The notes: generated from the sequence alone by a model not told the origin. 64,000 nucleotides of DNA from UBA4636 sp963650915 (GCA_963650915.1 CAVJMJ010000015.1:1-64000), one strand, 5' to 3'; shown: positions 17,660 through 27,652, numbered from the stretch's first letter. Made by a program: numbers and translations.

Positions 17660-18556
17660 ATGGGTACGGTAAGAGAAAAATGTTATGCGAAAGTCAATTT
17701 GTATCTCGACGTTTTATCAAAAAACGGCGAATTTCACGATATAGATTCGGTAGTATGCTCGGTTAATTTGTTTGACGAAGTAACGGTGTCCTCCCGTAAG
17801 GACGACAAAATCGTTTTACGCGCCCCGATGTCGTTATATCGGTTGCCGACGGAAGAAAAATTTAATAACGCCTATCGGGCGGCTGAACTTTTTCAAAAAA
17901 CTTTTAATACGAACGGCGTAAATATCACGGTGAAAAAAAACATTCCGACGGGCGGCGGACTCGGGGGGTCGAGTGCGGACATTGCGGCAACTTTAAAAGC
18001 AATGAAAAAGTTGTTTTTAGTCGATTGCGACTTAAAACCGCTTGCCGACGAATTGGGAAGCGATGCAGGCTTTATGCTTTACGGCGGTTTTGCGAGAATG
18101 GAAGGGCGTGGCACGAAAATAACCCCTATAGATACAAATCTTAAATTGCATTTTTTGATAGCGACGCCCAAAGTCGAAATATCCGCAAGGGATTGCTATA
18201 ACGAATTCGACAATTGCCCCTCTTTAAAAAAAGAAGGGGGAGCCGAAAAAATAATCGAAAATTTAAAGCACGGAAGGGTGGAAAAAACCGATTTTTACAA
18301 CGCATTATTTTATCCCGCCTGTCGGCTTGACAATGAAATCGAGCGCGTTTACGGGCTTATAGCGGGACTTTCGCCCTCTGCCGTCTTTATGACGGGTAGC
18401 GGAAGTTCTCTCGTTTCGATATTTGAAACCAAAGAACTTTGCGAGTGGGCAAAAGACAAATTAAAGAATGAAAAATTAAACTTGCAAGTTGCGGAATCGC
18501 TTTCTAAAGAGGAAATAGAAAATCCGTTTACCGTTAAAAATCCTTTCGTTTTATAA
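17660..18556 (+). CDS. ispE: 4-diphosphocytidyl-2-C-methyl-D-erythritol kinase
   Basis: A 298-aa GHMP-family kinase of the MEP isoprenoid pathway, phosphorylating the 2-hydroxyl of CDP-ME with ATP in the cytosol. It opens with the substrate-binding motif YAKVNLYLDVLSKNGEFHDI. The ATP-binding loop is PTGGGLGGSSADIAA (about 94-108) and the C-terminal GHMP motif is MTGSGSSLVSIF. Length is normal. AAAGG lies 7 nt before the ATG, and a dispersed element sits just upstream of that. The segment VYGLIAGLS (about 231-239) matches the intragenic form of the dispersed element only loosely. Confidence 0.95.
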   Translation: MGTVREKCYAKVNLYLDVLSKNGEFHDIDSVVCSVNLFDEVTVSSRKDDKIVLRAPMSLYRLPTEEKFNNAYRAAELFQKTFNTNGVNITVKKNIPTGGGLGGSSADIAATLKAMKKLFLVDCDLKPLADELGSDAGFMLYGGFARMEGRGTKITPIDTNLKLHFLIATPKVEISARDCYNEFDNCPSLKKEGGAEKIIENLKHGRVEKTDFYNALFYPACRLDNEIERVYGLIAGLSPSAVFMTGSGSSLVSIFETKELCEWAKDKLKNEKLNLQVAESLSKEEIENPFTVKNPFVL

Positions 18557-18581
18557 TTTAACAAGTATCTTTTCACCTCGG

Positions 18582-18614
18582 AAAGCCGTCAAGAATAATC
18601 AAACCGACGGCTTT
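18582..18614 (+). terminator. Weak hairpin after ispE
   Basis: AAAGCCGTC / GACGGCTTT with a 15-nt loop and no T-run. It could stabilise the 3' end or terminate weakly. Confidence 0.35.
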
Positions 18615-18779
18615 ATAACAAATCGTTTTATAAAAAGCACGTTATAAAAAGCATATTATGAAAAACATTTAATAATAAGCGACCGTATTAAATATAAAGT
18701 AATCATACAAAAGTAAATGTAAAAAACAAAACACACAAAAGTAACGGTAAAAAAGTTGCCGTAACAAATTCATCATGCA

Positions 18780-18819
18780 AAAAACTACCCGCGAGAAAAT
18801 TTTCGCGGGTAGTTTTTTT
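18780..18819. terminator. Strong Rho-independent terminator
   Basis: AAAACTACCCGCGAGA pairs with TCGCGGGTAGTTTTTTT around a short AAATTT loop. It has A-run and T-run on either side and can work both ways. Confidence 0.85.
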
Positions 18820-18986
18820 GTTATTTAGGCAGGCTTTTTTTGAAGTAGAATTTTATTTTTTAGTTTGCAAAAACCTATATTTACTTAAAAAAACGTGTGT
18901 GCGAAAAAAGCATGTGCAAAAAATATAAATTAACACATAAAAATAAAGGCGTATTTGTAAAAAATTTGTCGTATTGCGTGCGTGCG

Positions 18987-19067
18987 GTCGAAAAAAAGTC
19001 GAAAAAAAGTCGAAAAAAAAGTCGAAAAAAAAGTTGAAAAAAAAGGTTGAAAAAAGTCGAAAAAAAG
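18987..19067. repeat. 11-bp tandem repeat GTCGAAAAAAA
   Basis: About seven units of GTCGAAAAAAA with A-tract length varying from five to eight and one or two GTTG variants. Confidence 0.8.
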
Positions 19068-19320
19068 TGCCTTTTCGGTAATCGGTTATAATGCGGACGG
19101 AATTCCTATAAAAAAGTCGATATTTTTTTTGCAGTAGGCTATATTTTTGGCGCTTTTTTGGCGGTTGTTTTTTTATAATAAATAAAAAGCCGTGCTTTTA
19201 AAAGGGCAGGTGTCGTTTTAACCGAAACTACATGCTTTAACGGAAGCTAAAATTCGATTTAAAAACCGTCTGTTTTTTAATCGAATAAAAGGACTTTTTT
19301 AAAAACGAAACATCGGAGCC

Positions 19321-19500
19321 GAAATCGATGGTCGGCAACGAAAAAAGTTCGGTGACAAAAGAACAAACCGACGGCGACTAAAAAAGTTTAACGACTAAAA
19401 AAACTCGACGACAACGAAAAACGTTCGGCGACAACATATGGTCGGCAACAACATAAGTTCGGCAACAAAAGAACAAAAGTTTAACGACTAAAAATAACTA
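19321..19500. repeat. Degenerate repeat upstream of giant surface protein gene
   Basis: Recurring GTTCGGCGACAA/GTCGGCAACAA and AACAAAAGTTTAACGACTAAAA words (for example 19390 and 19475). No gene is visible in 18557-19530 overall. The tract is A-rich on the plus strand, like those at 589-1107 and 59340-59570. Confidence 0.6.
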
Positions 19501-19530
19501 TTTACGGAAAAAAATAAGGAGTTAACATAT

Positions 19531-22500
19531 ATGAAAAAGAAAATTTTGATAATTATTATCGCCGTTTTGGCGGTAATAGGCGCAACGGTCGGCATAATCG
19601 TCGGCGTTGGCGGAAAGGGCGGTACCGGTGATTCGACCGGTGATTCGACCGGCGGTTCGGGCGGTTCGGGCGGAAGCGAAAATCCTCCCGAAACGAGTTA
19701 CGAAGCCGAAGATTTTACTTTGTCTGTCGGCGCCGAGATTGAATCGCTTTCGTTTAAAGGTGACGGAGACTATTCTTATACCGCAGTCGAAAATGCAAAG
19801 TACTACCCCGAAACGATGAAAGATATCCTTGAATACGGAGATTACAAAGCGAGTGTCAAATTGTCGGTTACCGTAAAAAGCCCCGATAACAAAACTAAGA
19901 CGTCGACGGGTAATTTGATTTTTGCAACCGATGCGTATTCCTCCGATAATTTGGAGATGAAAGCCGTCGTCGGCGAAACCGTGCAATTTGAAATTTCTTC
20001 TTTAACAGATCAACGTCTTGCCTATGAAATTTTTGACTCGATGACAGAACTCGGATGCGACAATTTTTCCGCCGCAAGATTTTTAGGTTTGACCGATGAT
20101 ATGTTTCATGGCAAAGATTATTCGGACATAGATGAAAAAACAAATCCGCTCCCATCCGATTCGCGTGCGGAAAGTTTTGATTTTATAAAATACGTAAACG
20201 GTTATAAAAACGGAAAACTGACGCTCACGCCCTCTCAGATAGTCGTCGTTTCGGAAATCGAAGAAGGCGAAACCATAGAACTTGATCGGTCATCTTATTA
20301 CGTTACCGCTTATGAAAGGATGGAGTACGATACTTTCAACAGTCTTTCCTATGACGTCGTATCAACACTTAGGAACGCAATAAGCGATAACGTATTTGCG
20401 CGCACTCTGTTTGAGGGAAACTCTGACCGTTTTTATTTAGGTCTTACCAAGGAAAATTTCGGCGATGATTTCGACGCAACCGACGAGGGCGTTATGATCA
20501 ACCGTAACGTAATTAAATTTTCCGCCGTAATAGGCTATAAAAAGTTTTCCTTTACCCTTGATGCCGGCGCAAGCCTTGCGCAAAAGTATATGAATATATC
20601 ATCGGTTGAAGCCGAAAAGGTTAAGATAAAATACGATTTTGAAGGGACGCATTCCTCTCAAACGGCAACAACAAAGGTTAAATTTTTAGGACAAGAAGGT
20701 ACCATACCAGCAAAACTTGAAAGTTACGACAATCAACAATACACGGTATCCCCCAAAGATTTGCCCGTATTTTTTGCCGATAAATTTTCCGATTACGTAA
20801 GGATAGAATCTTACGTCGTTGACGGCAGTAATAATTCGACTATACCTGCGGAAGTTGTAATGCCCGACTCCGTTACCGTAACCGCAGAAGATTGTAAAGC
20901 GGGTGAATTCGGAATCGAAAAATTTGCGCTTAATTTCATATATTCCGATTACACCACGTCGACGACGCTTGCCTCTTTAAAAAACAAAATCGACAATATG
21001 TCCTCGAGCACGTTTATGAATGACGAGTATAATAAAATTTATAATGCGTTTTTAAATTTAAAATCTTCTTCGCAAACCAATCTTATTACCTACGACAATA
21101 GTAAATGTAAGTATTATTTTGATAAAGAAAACATAGTAAAAACCAAGGACGAACCCTTTACCTATAACGACTGTACCCTTACTTTTAACGAAAAAACTTA
21201 CGCTTTTAATTTGTCGTTTAAAATTGAAGAGGTGTATATCGGTTGGGACGTCATAAGCGAAGGTGAAAACTATAATAATGGCTTTCCCGAGAGTTACTAC
21301 GAAGGCGATGAAATAACAATCCCTACCGATTTAAAGATAGTCGAAACTTACAACGACAACGTTTATGCGACGGGTAGTTCGGAATACAAAAAAGTCTATA
21401 AGGAGTTCAAAGCGGAATATATTACCGGCTTTTCTACGGAAACCCCCACAGACGGTAGAGGCGTTCACTACAAAATTACCTATAACGGGGAGGAAAAAGA
21501 ACTTACCTCAACTTACAGTGTTGACAGCAACCCCGTAGAGTCCATAACGCTTTCCGACGGTGCTTTCGACGGCATATACGTAAAAGGCGAAAGTTTTTAT
21601 TTAAATGATGAAAAAATCACCGCCACGAGGCAAAACGGAAGAACTCAGACGATACCCGTAACACTCGATATGGTTTCCGGTTACGATATGAGCTATTCCG
21701 GCAGTCAAACGATAACGGTTACCTATAAAACCGCAACGGTGACGGCGTCGATTAAGGTAAAACAGGTAACCAAAATAGAGTTTTACGAAAACCTCCCCGC
21801 GACTTACGTTATGGGCGAACTTCCGACCGAAGTTTTGGTTAAAGTGACTTTTAATGACGACGCAGAAGATTACGATATTTACGAACTTACGAGAGAACAA
21901 ATAGCGTCGGCTATGGACACGAGCAGAACGGGAAATTTCAAGTTCAGCTACACTTTCGGCGGAGTTAATATTTCACAAAATTTTACCGTCGTCGAAAACA
22001 TTTATTTTACCTATACGTTAAACGAAAACGGAACGGCAAAAATTTACGGCATAATGTACACGAAACCGAGCGATAACTATTACTACACCGTAAAAACTTT
22101 GACGGAAGTAAAAATCCCTGCCGTTATAACCCACGACGGAGTCGATTACTCGGTAAACGAAATAGCGCAGGAACTTTTTAACGGTAAAGGCGGTATAAAA
22201 ACCATAATCTTGCCCGATTCTATACAAACGATACCCGACAACGCTTTTTCGCTTTGTTCAAATTTACAAAAACTCGTAATAAGCGCAGACGTAGATAGCG
22301 TCGGCAAAAACATTTTGGCGGGAAGCACTTCCGTTAAGGAATTGGTTATTCCGTCAACGCTTAAAGATAAACTGTATTTGTTATTCGGTACAACTCTTAC
22401 AAACGGCAAGGCAACCGTTCCTAACGATTTAACAGTAACCTTTACGGAAGGTTCCCTTACTCTTCCCGACGGATACTTCGGCAATTTAAAAGACGATATA

Positions 22501-23445
22501 ACCATAGAAAAAGTAACCTTCCCGTCAACTATGATTGATCTCGGAAAAAATCAAAACAACGGTTTCGCCATCGTTAAAACATTTGAATCTGTTATCGGAG
22601 GCGTTATTGCGGTTAAAGAGAACGTTATCTATACCGACAGCGGAAAAACTCTTTATTACTATCCCAAACTTAAAACGGACGAATCGCTCGTTATCGACGA
22701 CCAAGTTACCAAAATAGGCGGGGTAAGCGGAAATATTTATTTGAAAACGTTAACCGTTGGCGCAAACGTAACCGAACTTTCGGTCGGTGCGTTCTTGGAC
22801 TTTACGGCTTTATCAAAGGTAACTTTTAAGGGTAGTCTGAAGGTTATCCCCGAAGACGCTTTCAACGGTTGTACCGCACTTACCGATTTTACCTTCCCGC
22901 AGGGGCTTGAAGAAATAGGCGAAAGTGCGTTCTATATGTGCGGGCTAAAGAGTTTGCGTATTCCCGATACGGTTAAAAAAGTCGGAGAAAATGCTTTTAA
23001 TTGGTCTCAATTAGAAAAAATTTATATCCCCGCGAATTTGGACGACAGTTTCGATACTTCAAAAGGTGCTACGCAACTTACACTTCAAAAATTAACCGAA
23101 ATAGTCTATTCGGGTAATATTCCGCTTAAACAACTGTCGTGCTATCAAATTTATAGCGCAATGGGCGGAACGGTCGGCGTCAACAAAATCGTGGTGACCG
23201 AACAAGTATGCGATAATTTCGCCACGGGGAAAAACGCTTACGGCGATTATATCAAATATCCCGCTAACGGCGTTTATTGCTTGTCAAAAGTTACCTACGT
23301 AGGTTCTAATGCGACTTATTCTTATGATGAAGGAAAATTATACTTCGAGGTTACTCAAAACAACGCTCAAATAACCTTTAATACGCCGGCAAATTATTTT
23401 GGTCAGATAAAATACGGCGTAACGCCCTCTAAGTGGTGGCTATAA
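19531..23445 (+). CDS. Giant surface protein with Ig-like and BspA-type LRR domains
   Basis: A 1304-aa protein with an N-terminal hydrophobic anchor (residues 4-27), a Gly/Ser/Thr linker (30-52, including GGSGGSGGS), then several beta-rich domains of unrecognised family (about 55-660). Two bacterial Ig-like units follow (about 668-750 and 752-830; they resemble Big_3-type sequences ending GSQTITVTYKTATVTASIKV). BspA/LRR_5 leucine-rich repeats occupy about 870-1180, with units such as LRIPDTVKKVGENAF. There is no LPXTG or Cys lipobox. AAGGAG precedes the ATG. It is similar in plan to the 1271-aa protein at 3626 but lacks the InlB repeats. Likely a cell-surface adhesin or binding protein; the ligand is unknown. 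A clear terminator follows. Confidence 0.85.
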   Translation: MKKKILIIIIAVLAVIGATVGIIVGVGGKGGTGDSTGDSTGGSGGSGGSENPPETSYEAEDFTLSVGAEIESLSFKGDGDYSYTAVENAKYYPETMKDILEYGDYKASVKLSVTVKSPDNKTKTSTGNLIFATDAYSSDNLEMKAVVGETVQFEISSLTDQRLAYEIFDSMTELGCDNFSAARFLGLTDDMFHGKDYSDIDEKTNPLPSDSRAESFDFIKYVNGYKNGKLTLTPSQIVVVSEIEEGETIELDRSSYYVTAYERMEYDTFNSLSYDVVSTLRNAISDNVFARTLFEGNSDRFYLGLTKENFGDDFDATDEGVMINRNVIKFSAVIGYKKFSFTLDAGASLAQKYMNISSVEAEKVKIKYDFEGTHSSQTATTKVKFLGQEGTIPAKLESYDNQQYTVSPKDLPVFFADKFSDYVRIESYVVDGSNNSTIPAEVVMPDSVTVTAEDCKAGEFGIEKFALNFIYSDYTTSTTLASLKNKIDNMSSSTFMNDEYNKIYNAFLNLKSSSQTNLITYDNSKCKYYFDKENIVKTKDEPFTYNDCTLTFNEKTYAFNLSFKIEEVYIGWDVISEGENYNNGFPESYYEGDEITIPTDLKIVETYNDNVYATGSSEYKKVYKEFKAEYITGFSTETPTDGRGVHYKITYNGEEKELTSTYSVDSNPVESITLSDGAFDGIYVKGESFYLNDEKITATRQNGRTQTIPVTLDMVSGYDMSYSGSQTITVTYKTATVTASIKVKQVTKIEFYENLPATYVMGELPTEVLVKVTFNDDAEDYDIYELTREQIASAMDTSRTGNFKFSYTFGGVNISQNFTVVENIYFTYTLNENGTAKIYGIMYTKPSDNYYYTVKTLTEVKIPAVITHDGVDYSVNEIAQELFNGKGGIKTIILPDSIQTIPDNAFSLCSNLQKLVISADVDSVGKNILAGSTSVKELVIPSTLKDKLYLLFGTTLTNGKATVPNDLTVTFTEGSLTLPDGYFGNLKDDITIEKVTFPSTMIDLGKNQNNGFAIVKTFESVIGGVIAVKENVIYTDSGKTLYYYPKLKTDESLVIDDQVTKIGGVSGNIYLKTLTVGANVTELSVGAFLDFTALSKVTFKGSLKVIPEDAFNGCTALTDFTFPQGLEEIGESAFYMCGLKSLRIPDTVKKVGENAFNWSQLEKIYIPANLDDSFDTSKGATQLTLQKLTEIVYSGNIPLKQLSCYQIYSAMGGTVGVNKIVVTEQVCDNFATGKNAYGDYIKYPANGVYCLSKVTYVGSNATYSYDEGKLYFEVTQNNAQITFNTPANYFGQIKYGVTPSKWWL

Positions 23446-23512
23446 TTTTAAGTAAACGGACGCTTTAAAGGTCGCAATATTTGCATAAAGGTTTATAACG
23501 CATATCGTGCTT

Positions 23513-23542
23513 TACCCCGACGGATTTCTTCCGTCGGGGTTT
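23513..23542 (+). terminator. Rho-independent terminator
   Basis: ACCCCGACGG / CCGTCGGGGT with an ATTTCTT loop, followed by TTTAAAA. It closes the 1304-aa surface protein gene. Confidence 0.8.
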
Positions 23543-23578
23543 AAAATGAAAATAATTTAATAAAATTTAAAATAATTG

Positions 23579-23607
23579 TTGTTTACATTTAAAAAATGTG
23601 CTACAAT
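23579..23607 (+). promoter_or_regulatory. Candidate promoter for the HAD gene
   Basis: TTGTTT (23579-23584), 17 bp, then extended -10 TGC plus TACAAT (23602-23607). Confidence 0.55.
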
Positions 23608-23652
23608 AATGCTACGAAAAATAAAAACGCAAAGTTATGCGGGTTTTAAAGG

Positions 23653-24528
23653 GTGCTATACGACACCGTAAAAAACAAAACCGCCGACTTCGGTAACTTA
23701 AAGATGCCTTTATTAACCGATTATTTCAACAAAAACGCCGATAGGCTTAAAAACAAAAAACTGTTTCTTTTAGATATGGACGGAACGGTGTACAACGGAA
23801 ACGTGATTTTTCCGTACACCCTCAAGTTTTTGGACGACGTAACGTCAATCGGAGCGAAATACGTTTTCGTGACCAACAATTCCTCGAAATCGGTGTCCGA
23901 TTACGTTAAAAAGGTAACAAAAATGGGGATAAAGGCAGACGAAAGTAATTTTTATACTTCGTCGATGGCGAGCGTCGCTTTTTTAAAGGAAAACTTCGGC
24001 AACTCTCTCATTTACGCCGAAGGAACGAATTCCTTTGTAGAGGAACTGAAAAAAGGCGGGCTTAACGTTACCACCGATTACGCGCCCGACGCAAAGGCGA
24101 TAATTTTGGGTTTCGATACCGAACTCACGTTTGAAAAATTAAGCACGACGAGTAAAATGCTTTGCACGACTTCCGCAGAGTATTTTGCAACACACCCGGA
24201 CTACGTTTGCCCGATAGAATACGGCTTCGTACCCGACCTCGGTTCGATGTGCTTCGGTTTATATAAGGCTTCGGGTAAAATGCCTCGTGCAATAGGCAAG
24301 CCGTCGCCTACCATGCTTTTGACCGCCGTCGAAAAATTCGGCGTAAAAAAAGAGGAAGCCGTCGTTATCGGCGACAGATTGGATACCGACATTGCGTCGG
24401 GGTATAACGCCGAGATAGATTCCGTTTGCGTCCTGTCGGGTGAGGCAACGCTTGACGATGTTTTTAAGTGCGATAAAAAACCCGACTTCGTATTTGAAAA
24501 TCTTTCTAAAATAATTTTAAAAAAATAG
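23653..24528 (+). CDS. HAD-IIA family hydrolase, NagD-like phosphatase
   Basis: Up to 291 aa. HAD motif I is LFLLDMDGTVYNG (two catalytic Asp in DMDGT), motif II FVTNNSS, and motif III/IV IGKPSPTML...VVIGDRLDTDI; the C2-type cap lies between them. NagD/p-nitrophenylphosphatase relatives dephosphorylate nucleotides or small sugar phosphates; the substrate cannot be told here. The start is uncertain. The GTG at 23653 has its only AAGG directly abutting it. The ATG at 23704 (MPLLTDYF) has no clear site but leaves the full domain intact. The region between promoter and ATG is short, and the gene probably reads on toward the oxidoreductase operon across a dispersed element. Confidence 0.85.
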   Translation: MLYDTVKNKTADFGNLKMPLLTDYFNKNADRLKNKKLFLLDMDGTVYNGNVIFPYTLKFLDDVTSIGAKYVFVTNNSSKSVSDYVKKVTKMGIKADESNFYTSSMASVAFLKENFGNSLIYAEGTNSFVEELKKGGLNVTTDYAPDAKAIILGFDTELTFEKLSTTSKMLCTTSAEYFATHPDYVCPIEYGFVPDLGSMCFGLYKASGKMPRAIGKPSPTMLLTAVEKFGVKKEEAVVIGDRLDTDIASGYNAEIDSVCVLSGEATLDDVFKCDKKPDFVFENLSKIILKK

Positions 24529-24529
24529 G

Positions 24530-24562
24530 CGATAACAGGCTTATAGACGGCTTTTTATCGCT
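24530..24562 (+). repeat. Dispersed palindromic element, copy 7
   Basis: GCGATAACAGGCTTATAGAC then GGCTTTTTATCGC, bounded by GCGATA / TATCGC inverted ends. It fills the gap between the HAD and GlpA-like genes. Confidence 0.75.
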
Positions 24563-24588
24563 AAACAGGAAAAAATAAAGGGATTATT

Positions 24589-26019
24589 ATGTTCGATGTA
24601 ATCGTTATCGGCGGAGGAGTTGTCGGCGCAAGCGTCCTTCGCGAACTTTGTAAGTACAATTTAAAAACCTGCCTTTTGGAAAAGGAAAGCGACGTTTGCC
24701 TCGGCGCAAGTCGTGCAAATTCCGGCGTGGTACACGCAGGCTTCGACGCAAAAGAAGGATCGAATAAAGCGAAATTCAACGTTTCGGGAAACCGAATGAT
24801 GGAAGGGCTTTGCCGTGAACTCGGCGTAAAATACAAGAAAAACGGGTCACTCGTCGTGGCTTTTTCGGACGAAGATTTAAAAACTTTGGAAGAACTTAAA
24901 AAGCGCGGTGAGGCTAACGGGGTTAAAGAACTCGAAATTATTTCAAAAGAAGAATTAAAAGAGTTGGAACCCAACGTTTCGGACAAGGCTTTAGGGGCTT
25001 TATACGCAAAAACGGGCGGAATCGTTTGCCCGTACGAACTTACAATATCGCTTATAGGCAACGCTATGGATAACGGTGCCGAACTTTTTTTGGATTACGA
25101 AGTAGTGTCTTCCGAAAAAACGCAAAACGGCTTTATCGTCCGTGCAAAAGACGGCAGAGAAGTCGAAGGCAAAATCGTAGTCAACTGCGCCGGGTTATAC
25201 AGCGGAAAAATTGCCGAACTTTTCGGCGACGACGGCATAAAAATAGGGGCGAGAAAGGGCGAATATATTTTGCTCGACAGAGAAAGTGCGGGTTTCGTTA
25301 CGAGAACGCTTTTCTTTACCCCCACGAAACTCGGCAAAGGGGTACTCGTTTTGCCGACGGTAGACAATAATATTTTGTTGGGACCTACCGCCGAAGAAAT
25401 AGAGGACGACGATACCGAAACCACCCAAACGGGGTTAAAATGGGTTACCGAAAAGGCAAAACAAATGTGCAACGACATACCTTTTTATAACACCATAACT
25501 TCATTTGCGGGTATTCGCGCCTATTCGAAAACGCATGATTTTATTATAGAAGAAAGCAAAGTTTGCCATAATCTTATTAACGTTGCGGGGATAGAATCCC
25601 CCGGTCTTACGAGTGCGCCCGCAATAGGCGATTACGTCGTTAACGGGCTTATAGCCAAACTTTTGCCACTTGTAAAAAAGGAAAATTTCAATCCTTACCG
25701 CAAACCCGATTACTTTTTCAAAAATCTTACGGACGAAGAAAAGAACGCTTTGATTAAAAAAGATCCTTCCTACGGCAGAATAATTTGCCGTTGCGAACAA
25801 ATTACCGAAGGCGAAATAATTCGGGCTTGTACCGAAAACCCCAAAGCCACCACCGTCGACGGTGTAAAACGCCGTACGAGGGCGGGCATGGGCAGATGCC
25901 AAGGCGGTTTTTGTCAGCCTTACGTTTTGGAAATCATTTCAAAATGTTCGGGCATCGCTTACGACAAGGTAACTAAATCGGGAAAAGGCTCGACTCTTTT
26001 GGAGGGTATTACCAAATGA
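24589..26019 (+). CDS. GlpA-like FAD-dependent oxidoreductase with BFD-type [2Fe-2S] domain
   Basis: A 476-aa protein. It has an N-terminal FAD-binding Rossmann motif (VIVIGGGVVGASVLREL), a DAO-fold oxidoreductase domain with GASRANSGVVHAGFDAKEG, and a C-terminal BFD-like [2Fe-2S] domain with four Cys (about 397-452: RIICRCEQITEGEI, then GMGRCQGGFCQP). This is the anaerobic glycerol-3-phosphate dehydrogenase A-like subunit of Firmicutes and Thermotoga three-gene clusters; it would oxidise glycerol-3-phosphate, or another 2-hydroxy substrate, to the ketone. AAAGGGA precedes the ATG, and the stop overlaps the next gene (ATGA). A dispersed-element-like match lies in frame at NGLIAKLLPL. Confidence 0.85.
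   Translation: MFDVIVIGGGVVGASVLRELCKYNLKTCLLEKESDVCLGASRANSGVVHAGFDAKEGSNKAKFNVSGNRMMEGLCRELGVKYKKNGSLVVAFSDEDLKTLEELKKRGEANGVKELEIISKEELKELEPNVSDKALGALYAKTGGIVCPYELTISLIGNAMDNGAELFLDYEVVSSEKTQNGFIVRAKDGREVEGKIVVNCAGLYSGKIAELFGDDGIKIGARKGEYILLDRESAGFVTRTLFFTPTKLGKGVLVLPTVDNNILLGPTAEEIEDDDTETTQTGLKWVTEKAKQMCNDIPFYNTITSFAGIRAYSKTHDFIIEESKVCHNLINVAGIESPGLTSAPAIGDYVVNGLIAKLLPLVKKENFNPYRKPDYFFKNLTDEEKNALIKKDPSYGRIICRCEQITEGEIIRACTENPKATTVDGVKRRTRAGMGRCQGGFCQPYVLEIISKCSGIAYDKVTKSGKGSTLLEGITK
25640..25664 (+). repeat. Dispersed element inside the GlpA-like gene
   Basis: GTTAACGGGCTTATAGCC then AAACTTTT, translated V-N-G-L-I-A-K-L-L. Confidence 0.55.
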
Positions 26020-27260
26020 AACACGATATAGTAATAATAGGCGGAGGTCCCGCGGGGCTTGCCGCGGCGGTTTCGGCTTACGATAACGGTGCGAAAGACG
26101 TAGTTATTTTGGAACGAGGAGAGGAACTCGGCGGAATACTCAATCAATGTATTCACAACGGCTTCGGGCTTACTCGGTTTAAAGAAAGTTTATCCGGGCC
26201 CGAATACGCCGAAAGATTCGTTAACGAAGTCAAAAAACGCAATATAAAATATTACCTCGAAACCACCGTTTTGGAACTTAATAAAAATAAAGTCGTAAAA
26301 GCGGTCAATCCGACCTTCGGTTTTTTCGAAATAGAAGCAAAATCGGTAATCCTTGCGATGGGTTGCAGGGAAAGAAGCCGTGGCGCGCTTAATGTCGCAG
26401 GGACTCGCCCCGCAGGTATTTATTCGGCGGGTACGGCTCAAAAGTACGTAAATATAAAGGGGTATCTTCCCGGGAAAGAAGTCGTTATTTTGGGTTCGGG
26501 CGATATAGGCTTAATCATGGCAAGGCGTATGACGCTCGAGGGCGCAAAAGTCCACGCCGTGTGCGAAATCATGCCTTATTCGAGCGGGCTTAAACGAAAC
26601 ATCGTTCAATGCCTCGACGATTTCGGCATTCCCCTTTATTTAAATCATACGATAACCCGCATCGAGGGTGAAAACAGAGTTACGGGCGTAACTGTTTCCG
26701 AGGTCGACAAAAACAAAATGCCGATAGAAGGCACCGAAATGCACTTTAACTGCGACACCGTTTTGTTTTCGGTAGGTCTTATCCCCGAAAACGAACTTAC
26801 GAAATCTTGCGGAATAGCCCTTTCGCCGAGAACGAGAGGCGCCGTCGTCAGTCAAATGAGGGAAACTTCGGAAAGCGGAATTTTTGCCTGCGGTAACGTT
26901 TTGCAAGTTCACGACCTCGTCGATTTCGTTTCCGAGGAATCGGAAATCGCCGGTAAATTCGCCGCCGAATACGTTATAGGCGGAGAAAAGACGCACGATT
27001 ATATCGACACCGTTCAAGGCGACAACGTAAGCTACGTTTTACCTCAAAAAATAGATAAAAACGCTTCGGGAAACGTAAAACTCTTTTTCAGAGTAAAAGA
27101 TACCTTTAAAAATTGCACGATTCGTGTAAAGTCGGGCGACAGCGTAATTATGGAAAGAAAGAAAAAAATAGCCGTCCCCGGCGAAATGGAAACATTACTG
27201 CTTACCGAGGACAAGGTCAAAAATCTTACCTCGCCCGTTTTCGTGGAACTTACCGTTTAA
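26016..27260 (+). CDS. NAD(P)/FAD-dependent oxidoreductase, second subunit
   Basis: A 414-aa pyridine-nucleotide-disulfide-oxidoreductase-type flavoprotein. The FAD motif is VIIGGGPAGLAAAVSAYDNG at the N-terminus, the NAD(P)-binding motif is VVILGSGDIGLIMARR (about 160-175), and the late FAD motif is GIFACGNVLQVHDLVDFV. It lacks the redox-active CxxC of thioredoxin reductases, although CIHNGFG near residue 47 contributes one Cys. In the three-gene cluster it is thought to pass electrons between the GlpA-like subunit and NAD(P). It overlaps the upstream gene by 4 bp and is followed 12 bp later by the DUF1667 gene, so the three form one operon. Confidence 0.85.
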   Translation: MKHDIVIIGGGPAGLAAAVSAYDNGAKDVVILERGEELGGILNQCIHNGFGLTRFKESLSGPEYAERFVNEVKKRNIKYYLETTVLELNKNKVVKAVNPTFGFFEIEAKSVILAMGCRERSRGALNVAGTRPAGIYSAGTAQKYVNIKGYLPGKEVVILGSGDIGLIMARRMTLEGAKVHAVCEIMPYSSGLKRNIVQCLDDFGIPLYLNHTITRIEGENRVTGVTVSEVDKNKMPIEGTEMHFNCDTVLFSVGLIPENELTKSCGIALSPRTRGAVVSQMRETSESGIFACGNVLQVHDLVDFVSEESEIAGKFAAEYVIGGEKTHDYIDTVQGDNVSYVLPQKIDKNASGNVKLFFRVKDTFKNCTIRVKSGDSVIMERKKKIAVPGEMETLLLTEDKVKNLTSPVFVELTV

Positions 27261-27272
27261 GGAGGGCATAGT

Positions 27273-27623
27273 ATGGAAATTAAAAATTTAACTTGCGTCG
27301 AATGCCCTATGGGTTGTCAGATAGAAGCAGGCGTCGAAAACGGAGTCGCCGTGTACGTTAAAGGCAATTCCTGTCCGCGCGGAAAACTTTACGCCCAAAC
27401 CGAAGTAGTTCGCCCCATGCGCGTTTTAACGAGTTCGGTTAAATGCATCGGCGGAAAAATGCTTCCCGTAAAAACGGATAAACCCGTGCCGAGAGATATG
27501 ATGCTTACTTTAATGAAAACGGTAAACGCCTGTCATCCCGCTCTTCCCAAAAAAACGGGGGACGTAGTAATAGAAAACATTTATGAAGGCATAAACCTTA
27601 TCGCCACCAAAACGATCGACTAA
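27273..27623 (+). CDS. DUF1667 Cys-rich protein, third subunit
   Basis: A 116-aa protein with four Cys in two groups: LTCVECPMGCQIEAG and GNSCPRGKLYAQTEV, then the conserved PMRVLTSSV. DUF1667 proteins always accompany the two flavoproteins upstream and probably carry an Fe-S cluster for electron transfer. A perfect AAGGAGGG lies before the ATG. It closes the operon; a terminator stands about 75 bp later. Confidence 0.9.
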   Translation: MEIKNLTCVECPMGCQIEAGVENGVAVYVKGNSCPRGKLYAQTEVVRPMRVLTSSVKCIGGKMLPVKTDKPVPRDMMLTLMKTVNACHPALPKKTGDVVIENIYEGINLIATKTID

Positions 27624-27652
27624 TTCAAAACTGTCGAATAACTTAAAATAAT

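Noticed and set aside
18350..18373. Dispersed-element copy within ispE
   Set aside because: Only the GGGCTTATAG part matches and the residues fit the normal IspE alignment; treated as chance.
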